Positions 31,481 through 36,597 of a stretch of DNA of 36,597 nucleotides are shown here, piece after piece. The position numbers and the translations under genes were made by a program. The stretch is from an uncultured Bacilli bacterium (lineage in GTDB: Bacteria; Bacillota_I; Bacilli_A; RF39; UBA660), in the NCBI GenBank assembly GCA_944358735.1, contig CALVRT010000095.1, positions 1 through 36,597 of the forward strand, read 5' to 3'. How positions within the stretch are numbered: position 1 is the stretch's first letter; the number at the start of each line of letters is the position of its first letter. The notes under the pieces are model-generated. The model was not told the origin of the DNA and ran no database searches. It saw nothing but the letters and a program-made list of their open reading frames with translations.

Positions 31481-31534
31481 ACTATCACTCCCGATAACAT
31501 TTTCTCATTTTTTTAACAATATTACCATAGAGTA

Positions 31535-32086
31535 TTAATGATAATTTGTCATTTTAGGTGTATTTTTTTCTTTTTCTTGTATCTTTTTCTCATACATATT
31601 AATTATTCTATTTTGATTATTAATTAAAGTTTCCATTTTATGATGTAAATCTTCTAAAATAAGTTCGCTTTTTAAATCAGTTTTATAATCATTTTGGTTT
31701 CTCAAACTATCCTTTTTAGCTTCTCTATTTTGACTCATCATAATTATCGGTGCTTGAATTGCCGCAATACACGATAAAACTAAATTAAGTAAGATAAAAG
31801 GATATGGGTCAATTGGTTTTTCTTTTAGAACAATAGCATTAACAATAACCCAAGCAATTAAGAAAAAAGTAAAAAATAAAATAAACGTCCAGCTTCCAGC
31901 TATAGAAGAAAATTTATCCGCTACTTTTTCGCCAAAAGTCATATTTTGTCTTTCTTGTTTGTCAATATCAACGGCAATTGGACTATCAATAAGCATATCA
32001 ATTAATTCTTCTTCATCTCTATTATCTAGCTTTTGATGTAAAAGCATATTGACAATTTCCCTTTTTTTCTTATTCATTTTATTCAT
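31535..32086 (-). CDS. DUF1003 membrane protein
   Basis: A 183-residue protein with two membrane helices (about 65-88 and 95-115). The signature SIAGSWTFILFF, DPYPFILLNLVLSCIAAIQA and PIIMMSQNR is that of DUF1003, a family of unknown function. The C-terminus is a coiled coil rich in Lys/Glu. CAGGAGG precedes the ATG. A TTGACA lies upstream but without a matching -10. Confidence 0.9.
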   Translation of the reverse strand: MNKMNKKKREIVNMLLHQKLDNRDEEELIDMLIDSPIAVDIDKQERQNMTFGEKVADKFSSIAGSWTFILFFTFFLIAWVIVNAIVLKEKPIDPYPFILLNLVLSCIAAIQAPIIMMSQNREAKKDSLRNQNDYKTDLKSELILEDLHHKMETLINNQNRIINMYEKKIQEKEKNTPKMTNYH

Positions 32087-32283
32087 CTAAATCCTCCTGA
32101 CATTCTTTTGACCATTACTTGTCAAAATTTACCGTTTTTTTTAATAATTTACAACCTACTAACTATTATTTCATATTGCTTTTTATATAAATGATTGATT
32201 TTTGGATTTTATTACCTTTCTTTGGCAATTATTCATTCAATAAGTTTTTATTAATATTATTAACTTAAATTTAATTTTAATTC

Positions 32284-32322
32284 ATTTAAAAATACTTATA
32301 AAATTAATTCATATAAGCATTT
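32284..32322 (-). terminator. Terminator of the superoxide-reductase operon
   Basis: On the minus strand AAATGCTTAT and ATAAGTATTT pair (one G-U) across 13 bases, then a T-run; it begins at the stop codon of the last gene. Confidence 0.65.
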
Positions 32323-32799
32323 TTATTTATATATATTATTTTCTTTTAACTTGTCAAAAGAAAAATCAATATCTTCGGCTTTTTTAGCAATATCAAAACT
32401 AGCTAAATAATTCTTTACATCAGCTTCACTTACTTGGCATAAACCCTCATCTATTAATTGGTTTGCGATTATATTACCATTTTCTTTTGTTTTTAAAACA
32501 TCAACAGGCCAACTAGCAAACTTAATTAATTTAGAACCATTATTGGAAAACTGTCCATAAGATGGGTCAATTAAAAATGTTTTATTAACAGCCTGCGCAA
32601 TAATAAATTCATGATGATAATCAGTATCAACAAAATTTGATATTGTCAAAGTATAATGTTCAATTTCGGCTTCAGTTAGCATTTCACTAATGTTATTCGC
32701 GAAAAATATACATAATCCTTCAGGATTAAACTGTCCTTGATAATCAACTACTTCATTTCGAATAACATCGACAATTATTTTAATTTGTTCTTCTTCCAT
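32323..32799 (-). CDS. Possible Cys-His-Asp hydrolase (transglutaminase/papain-like fold)
   Basis: A 158-residue soluble protein. Three spaced residues fit a transglutaminase/papain-type triad: Cys30 in PEGLCIFFA at a helix start, His62/63 in YHHEFIIAQA, and Asp78 in FLIDPSYGQF. The IDPSYGQF loop is like the DP(T/S)..QF seen in toxin-type members of such folds. Family not firmly assigned. It overlaps the previous gene by 20 bases; the second ATG is chosen because AAGGA lies 6 bases before it. Last gene of the operon with superoxide reductase; no partner explains its role. Confidence 0.6.
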   Translation of the reverse strand: MEEEQIKIIVDVIRNEVVDYQGQFNPEGLCIFFANNISEMLTEAEIEHYTLTISNFVDTDYHHEFIIAQAVNKTFLIDPSYGQFSNNGSKLIKFASWPVDVLKTKENGNIIANQLIDEGLCQVSEADVKNYLASFDIAKKAEDIDFSFDKLKENNIYK

Positions 32800-33220
32800 A
32801 GTCATTCCTTAATGTAAAAGTTTTATCTTCTGTAAAAAGTTCAAGTTGGTTCTGTTCATTGCTTTTTACTCGCCGGTATATTTCTGCCATTAATAAAGAG
32901 TTAGCCATTTTATCAAATATTCCCATATAAATTGCTGAATTATGAATATTTTCAATATCTACAGATAAAATATCCGTATAATAATATTCTTCTAGCATAT
33001 CGGTAATAGCTAGAACAGGAAACTGAAAGCTTTGCGCTAATGTAACTACTTTAGCATCTTCTTGCCAATCATAAACAACAATTTCTGAATAATCAGCATT
33101 CTTTAAATGTCTATAAAGTAAGCTTTCATCTGTATAATTTTCAGAGCTGAAAATCACCCCATAGTAATATAAAGTCGCTGTTTTATCAGCAGAACTAACA
33201 AATAATATTTTTTTATCCAT
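32780..33220 (-). CDS. Hypothetical protein in the superoxide-reductase operon
   Basis: A 146-residue protein, no signal or membrane segment. The opening KKILFVSSADKTATLYYYGVI and EIVVYDWQEDAKVVTLAQSF suggest an alpha/beta fold, perhaps Rossmann- or flavodoxin-like, but no motif is recognised. It lies 1 base after the superoxide-reductase stop and overlaps the next gene, so it belongs to the operon. Confidence 0.7.
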   Translation of the reverse strand: MDKKILFVSSADKTATLYYYGVIFSSENYTDESLLYRHLKNADYSEIVVYDWQEDAKVVTLAQSFQFPVLAITDMLEEYYYTDILSVDIENIHNSAIYMGIFDKMANSLLMAEIYRRVKSNEQNQLELFTEDKTFTLRNDYGRRTN

Positions 33221-33221
33221 T

Positions 33222-33590
33222 TTATTTTACTTTCGTTACCCAAAGGTCATGTTTATTACAATAAGCATATATTTCTGAACCTTTTATATAAGGGAATGCT
33301 GCTTTTGGTTCTTCACCCGGTTCTAAAAACTTCTTGGCTACTTTATCGTGACTAATAAGAGCAATCCAGTTAATTAAATGGTCTTCTTCCATTGGATGAA
33401 TCTTTTCGCCAACAGTTACAACAATTCTATCACCGTGAACTTCATAAACTGGTAAATGTTTTACTGCTCCTTCACCAGACTTATTTGCTTTCATAAGCTG
33501 CATTTCTTTGCCACAACACCTTAATCTTTTAGCGTCTCCTTCAATCATTTCAACAACATTTCCGCAAACGGGACAAACATAAAATCTCAT
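33222..33590 (-). CDS. dfx: Desulfoferrodoxin-type superoxide reductase (2Fe-SOR)
   Basis: A 122-residue protein that reduces superoxide to hydrogen peroxide without making oxygen, typical of anaerobes. Center I ligands Cys6, Cys9, Cys25 and Cys26 (CPVC and RCCG) are intact. Center II ligands His45, His65, His71, Cys111 and His114 are all present, with the catalytic Glu62-Lys63 before IHP. The start overlaps the end of the FAD dehydrogenase gene by 4 bases (ATGA). Part of a four-gene operon. Confidence 0.96.
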   Translation of the reverse strand: MRFYVCPVCGNVVEMIEGDAKRLRCCGKEMQLMKANKSGEGAVKHLPVYEVHGDRIVVTVGEKIHPMEEDHLINWIALISHDKVAKKFLEPGEEPKAAFPYIKGSEIYAYCNKHDLWVTKVK

Positions 33591-34975
33591 TTTCCATTCC
33601 TCCTTAATATATCGCTAGCCGCCACTAATCCAGTCGCTGCTGCTGTTACAATATTTCCTGCTTTACCAGCACCATCACCGATAAAATAAACATTGTAATC
33701 TTTTAATTTAAAATTATTATCTGTTTCTATTTCATTACTGAAAAATTTTATTTCTGGTCCATAAAGTAAAGTTTCACCATTGCTAACACCGGGAATTATT
33801 TTATTTAATGTATCCAAGCCTTCAATAATATTCGTAATTATTCGGTGCGGAAGAACTAGCGCTAAATCTCCAGCCACACAATCTTTTAAGGTGGGGGTTA
33901 TAAAACCTTTATTTATTCGATGCCACTGACTACGGCGACCATCTTTTAAATCTTTAAGAGTTTGAATAATTGGTTTACCATCGCCTAAAACATTGGCAAT
34001 TCGCGCAATACTTTCACCATACTGTCTTGTATTGGTTACAGGCTCGGTTAAGTTAACTTTAGTTATAAAGGCAAAATTACTATTATTAGACTTTATATCT
34101 TTTAAAGAATGACCGTTGACACAAATATAACCATAATAATTTTCTTTAGCTACAAAACCACCTGGGTTAGTACAAAAGGTTCTAATTTCATCACTATAAG
34201 TTTTCGTTTTAATAAAGATAGTTGGGTCATAGATTATATTACAAATTTTTTCAAGTATTTCTTTTCTTACTTCAACTCTAACACCAATTTCAATACTTTT
34301 TGATAGATAAGGAATTTTATACTTATCAGCTAGTTCCTGCACCCATTTCGCACCTGTTCTACCAGGGGCGACAACAACATTTTTTGCTTCAATTTTTTCT
34401 TTATCTTTAACAATAACAATATTGGTATTACCTTTACTTTGAATATCTATTACTTCAGCTTTTTCTAATAAATGAACACCTCTATCTTTTAAATAATTAG
34501 TAAAATCCTCAATATATTTAGGTAAATGGTCGCTTCCTAAATGTTTTTGTTTAATCAGCATTAACCGTGCCCCTTCGATTGCTACTTTACTTTTTATTTT
34601 TAATGCTTCATCCATGTTTGAGGGATAAACATCACTATCCATACCAAATTTAGTAAATATTTTTTCACAGCGGTCAATTAAATTATTCGCTTTATCTTCA
34701 TCCATATATTTGAACAAATCACTTTTACCAAGTTTGGGAATAAAATTTAATTTGCCATCCGAAAAAGTTCCCGCGCCCCCATAACCAGAAAGAATTTGGC
34801 AAGGATGACAATTCACACATTTTTTGTTTTTTTTCATTGGACAAGTTCTTTTACCAGCAAAACTTCCTTGGTCTAATAATAATATTTTTAAATCTTTGTT
34901 GTTTTCTATAAGTTCATAAGCCGTAAACAAGCCAGCTGGACCCGCTCCAACTATAATAGCATCATACTTTTCCAT
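33587..34975 (-). CDS. FAD-dependent dehydrogenase (COG2509-like)
   Basis: A 462-residue flavoprotein. The FAD-binding Rossmann motif is DAIIVGAGPAGLFTAYEL (about 4-21), and a second FAD segment near the end is VYFIGDGAGKAGNIVTAAAT. A Cys cluster, C-x7-C-x2-C-x2-C (CPMKKNKKCVNCHPC), followed by GYGGAGTFSDGKLN, is characteristic of this COG2509-like family; it may hold metal. Substrate unknown. The ATG after GGAGG is chosen, not the GTG inside that site. First gene of the operon with the superoxide reductase, suggesting a redox or oxygen-protection role. Confidence 0.88.
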   Translation of the reverse strand: MEKYDAIIVGAGPAGLFTAYELIENNKDLKILLLDQGSFAGKRTCPMKKNKKCVNCHPCQILSGYGGAGTFSDGKLNFIPKLGKSDLFKYMDEDKANNLIDRCEKIFTKFGMDSDVYPSNMDEALKIKSKVAIEGARLMLIKQKHLGSDHLPKYIEDFTNYLKDRGVHLLEKAEVIDIQSKGNTNIVIVKDKEKIEAKNVVVAPGRTGAKWVQELADKYKIPYLSKSIEIGVRVEVRKEILEKICNIIYDPTIFIKTKTYSDEIRTFCTNPGGFVAKENYYGYICVNGHSLKDIKSNNSNFAFITKVNLTEPVTNTRQYGESIARIANVLGDGKPIIQTLKDLKDGRRSQWHRINKGFITPTLKDCVAGDLALVLPHRIITNIIEGLDTLNKIIPGVSNGETLLYGPEIKFFSNEIETDNNFKLKDYNVYFIGDGAGKAGNIVTAAATGLVAASDILRRNGK

Positions 34976-35045
34976 AACCACCCTCCATTATCATTATAAT
35001 ATAAATAATAAATTTTTAAAATGGTTTTTTTGTGGTTTTTGGATA

Positions 35046-35564
35046 TTATTTATTATTTGGAAGTTCTTCTGCCCATCTTAAAAGATTTTTATTAATAAGT
35101 TCTAGTTCTTTTTCTATTTCCTCATCAGCCTTTCTAGTATGCCCATTAAAATAACTTAAAGTCATAGTTATGGTATCAAATTCTGTTTTACTATACCCAT
35201 GCTTTTCTTTATCCCATTTACCTTGTTTTTTAAACCCTTTTGGCAAAGTTTTAAAAAGATAATCTTTATCAAACATAATATATATATCCGTACTAGAGGG
35301 TCTAAAATAAATACGGAATTTTTCATTTTCTTTAGTTATCGTTATTACATCAATATCATACCTTTTAAATAAATCGCCTTCTGTTTCTTGCTTATTAACA
35401 AGACCAGTACGAATACTTTTATCATTATGACCCGCACAACAATATTTTGTTTTATACCCTTTTTTATTTAATAAAATAATAGTATCAGCTATTAAGTCAT
35501 CAACTTCAAAAACATCATCTCTTATTTCAAAAGTATTTTTATCAATATATTTTACATTACACAT
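35046..35564 (-). CDS. Hypothetical protein with a YCCAGH motif
   Basis: A 172-residue soluble protein. A segment LIADTIILLNKKGYKTKYCC followed by AGHND resembles a motif seen in several phage-like proteins of unknown function; Cys and His there might bind metal. A basic middle and a helical C-terminus follow. The frame is open for 93 more bases upstream, but that stretch overlaps a promoter-like TTGACA and lacks a ribosome site; GGGTGAT precedes the chosen ATG. Divergent from the next gene. Confidence 0.7.
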   Translation of the reverse strand: MCNVKYIDKNTFEIRDDVFEVDDLIADTIILLNKKGYKTKYCCAGHNDKSIRTGLVNKQETEGDLFKRYDIDVITITKENEKFRIYFRPSSTDIYIMFDKDYLFKTLPKGFKKQGKWDKEKHGYSKTEFDTITMTLSYFNGHTRKADEEIEKELELINKNLLRWAEELPNNK

Positions 35565-35642
35565 TTTATCACCCACTAACAATATATCATATATAATAAC
35601 TATTTTGTCAATCACTTTAATATTATAAATTACTAAAAACAT

Positions 35643-35671
35643 TTGACTTAAAAACATTAATAATATATAAT
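35643..35671 (+). promoter_or_regulatory. Sigma-A-type promoter of the acidic hypothetical gene
   Basis: TTGACT - 17 bp - TATAAT, about 30 bp before the chosen ATG. Confidence 0.8.
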
Positions 35672-35701
35672 TAATTTAGAATAAAAAGGGAGATGGGTTG
35701 T

Positions 35702-36154
35702 ATGAATAAAATTGAAAAAATTAATATCGCACGGGATTTTAATTTAGATGCTTATAATGTTGAAGATATATATGAAAAATTAATTAGCACTAATGAAGGG
35801 AACTCTGAAAATAGTGACCTTTTAATAAGGGTAATTGAAAGATCTTCTAAAGCAATTGAGCCAAGATTTGATTTAGATTTTTATTCTAATGAAGATTATC
35901 AGTGGGCCCTTTTCGATCAATTAGAAGCCTTATATCCCAAAAAATTTGGTGTTGAATTAAGTGAAGCTTGCGATGGTGAAAAAGAATTTACTTTTATCGA
36001 TTTAGTGAATGCGTGCTACAACTATATTGTTAATAATATAGTAACTGAAATTGAATTTTTAGAAGATTTTAAAGAAAGAGTTACTAAAAGAAATAAAAAA
36101 ATAGCTGAAAAGCTTGAAGAAGATAAAGAAAGTTTAAATGATTTAATTAAATAA
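35702..36154 (+). CDS. Hypothetical acidic protein
   Basis: A 150-residue, strongly acidic soluble protein with predicted helices (IEKINIARDFNLDAYNVEDI; ending in a Lys/Glu-rich coiled coil). No recognised motif. The start is the second ATG: the first (nine bases earlier) directly abuts the ribosome site AAGGGAG, while the second has proper spacing. Monocistronic, with a clear promoter and terminator. Confidence 0.72.
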   Translation: MNKIEKINIARDFNLDAYNVEDIYEKLISTNEGNSENSDLLIRVIERSSKAIEPRFDLDFYSNEDYQWALFDQLEALYPKKFGVELSEACDGEKEFTFIDLVNACYNYIVNNIVTEIEFLEDFKERVTKRNKKIAEKLEEDKESLNDLIK

Positions 36155-36180
36155 GACCTAGAATTAATTTTCTGGGTCTT
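36151..36180. terminator. Terminator between convergent genes
   Basis: AAGACC + AGAA pairs with TTCT + GGTCTT around a small loop, followed by TTGTTTT on the plus strand. The convergent pseudogene's stop codon lies inside. Confidence 0.7.
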
Positions 36181-36597
36181 TTGTTTTATCTTGTAAATAT
36201 CGTTTTATTAAAAAGGTTAAAAAATAAGGAAAAGTATAAAATTTGCCATTAAAGCCGATATTCTTGTTACAAAGTTTAATTCCATATTTAATATCTCTAT
36301 ATGATTCATTATTTATTAAATTATTTAATGATGCTGTACTATTATCACTTGCTTTTACTTCTACTGGAATTAATGAGTTTGTATTTCTTACAAAGAAATC
36401 CATTTCTATTGTCCCTTTTTTTTTTTTTTAAAAACATAATGAATATCCTGCTTTAACAAGCATATCAGCAACTATATTTTCATATATTGCCCCTTTATAA
36501 GTGTTAAAATTTTTGTTATTTCTTAAATCTTCCCCGGCTTCTTCATCAAGAGAAGCTATTAAAAGACCTGTATCTCTAAAATAAATTTTATAATTAT
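36164..36597 (-). pseudogene. ATPase/DUF4143 family protein, C-terminal end, broken by an in-frame stop
   Basis: The reading frame enters from the right edge as YKIYFRDTGLLIASLDEE, continues KGAIYENIVADMLVKAGY and meets TAA within a T5-A14 tract (36416-36434). The same frame resumes at once with KKKKGTIEMDFFVRN and SLIPVEVKA, the end of the DUF4143 nuclease-like domain (EMDFFVR...PVEVKA). Family members usually have a sequence like FYKNEKGTIEMDFF here, so the codon count is kept and the stop replaces a tyrosine. The N-terminal ATPase lies outside the window. It could be a real nonsense mutation or a homopolymer sequencing error. Confidence 0.8.

Noticed and set aside
36164-36403. 79-residue frame starting MDFFVRN as a separate small gene
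   Set aside because: It has no proper ribosome site and is the in-frame continuation of the DUF4143 domain after the stop in the A-tract.

Overview
The window is AT-rich DNA from a low-GC Gram-positive bacterium. CdaA/CdaR, a CIRCE-controlled ClpB, a sortase, several lipoproteins, LysM and glucosaminidase proteins, and an RpoD-like sigma factor point to Bacillota. The short ClpB without an N-domain and the very compact gene ends resemble wall-bearing relatives of Mollicutes (RF39-like uncultured gut Bacilli). This placement is inference. The standard code is used: TGA ends the surface-protein gene and one glucosaminidase gene, the latter inside a terminator loop, so this is not a UGA=Trp mycoplasma. 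No tRNA, rRNA or CRISPR array was recognised. Almost all genes lie on the minus strand.

1-2300: the start of yqeG, then a damaged insertion sequence. Its transposase is split at a T TTA AAA slippery heptamer, and its 3' end is replaced in frame by the C-terminal half of a short-chain dehydrogenase. 2300-5600: small membrane proteins (DUF975-like, DUF378, DUF308) and a shortened lipoprotein. 5600-9700: the c-di-AMP synthase operon cdaA-cdaR, and an operon of a thioredoxin-like membrane protein, trmL and a Pro/Glu-rich membrane-anchored protein. 9700-12400: a large secreted protein with a C-type-lectin-like end. A 37-codon GC-rich patch near its C-terminus looks like the variable region of a diversity-generating retroelement (DGR). 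It is followed by a long, hairpin-rich, GC-rich 3' region. 12400-19100: a stand-alone Clp-type AAA+ protein paired with a thioredoxin lipoprotein, a triple-LysM protein, a bactofilin-like membrane protein, a lipoprotein, a polyprenyl synthase, an unknown acidic protein and a glucosaminidase-like protein. 19100-26100: an unusual module made of a DUF4116 protein, a tiny coiled-coil protein, a 1024-residue protein with five helicase-associated (HA) repeats, and an SF2 helicase. The DUF4116 and HA proteins share an almost identical coiled-coil tail. 26100-31500: a diverged sigma-70 factor, a second glucosaminidase paralogue, a sortase, clpB and an XRE regulator. 31500-36597: a DUF1003 protein, an overlapping operon (FAD dehydrogenase, superoxide reductase, an unknown protein and a possible Cys-His-Asp hydrolase), two unknown proteins, and an ATPase/DUF4143 gene broken by a stop inside a 14-A tract.

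Several sigma-A-type promoters (TTGACA/TATAAT, 16-17 bp spacers) could be read by eye. Intrinsic terminators commonly overlap the stop codon of the gene they end. The strongest candidates for new biology are the putative DGR target with its structured 3' region, and the helicase / HA-repeat / DUF4116 module joined by a shared tail.
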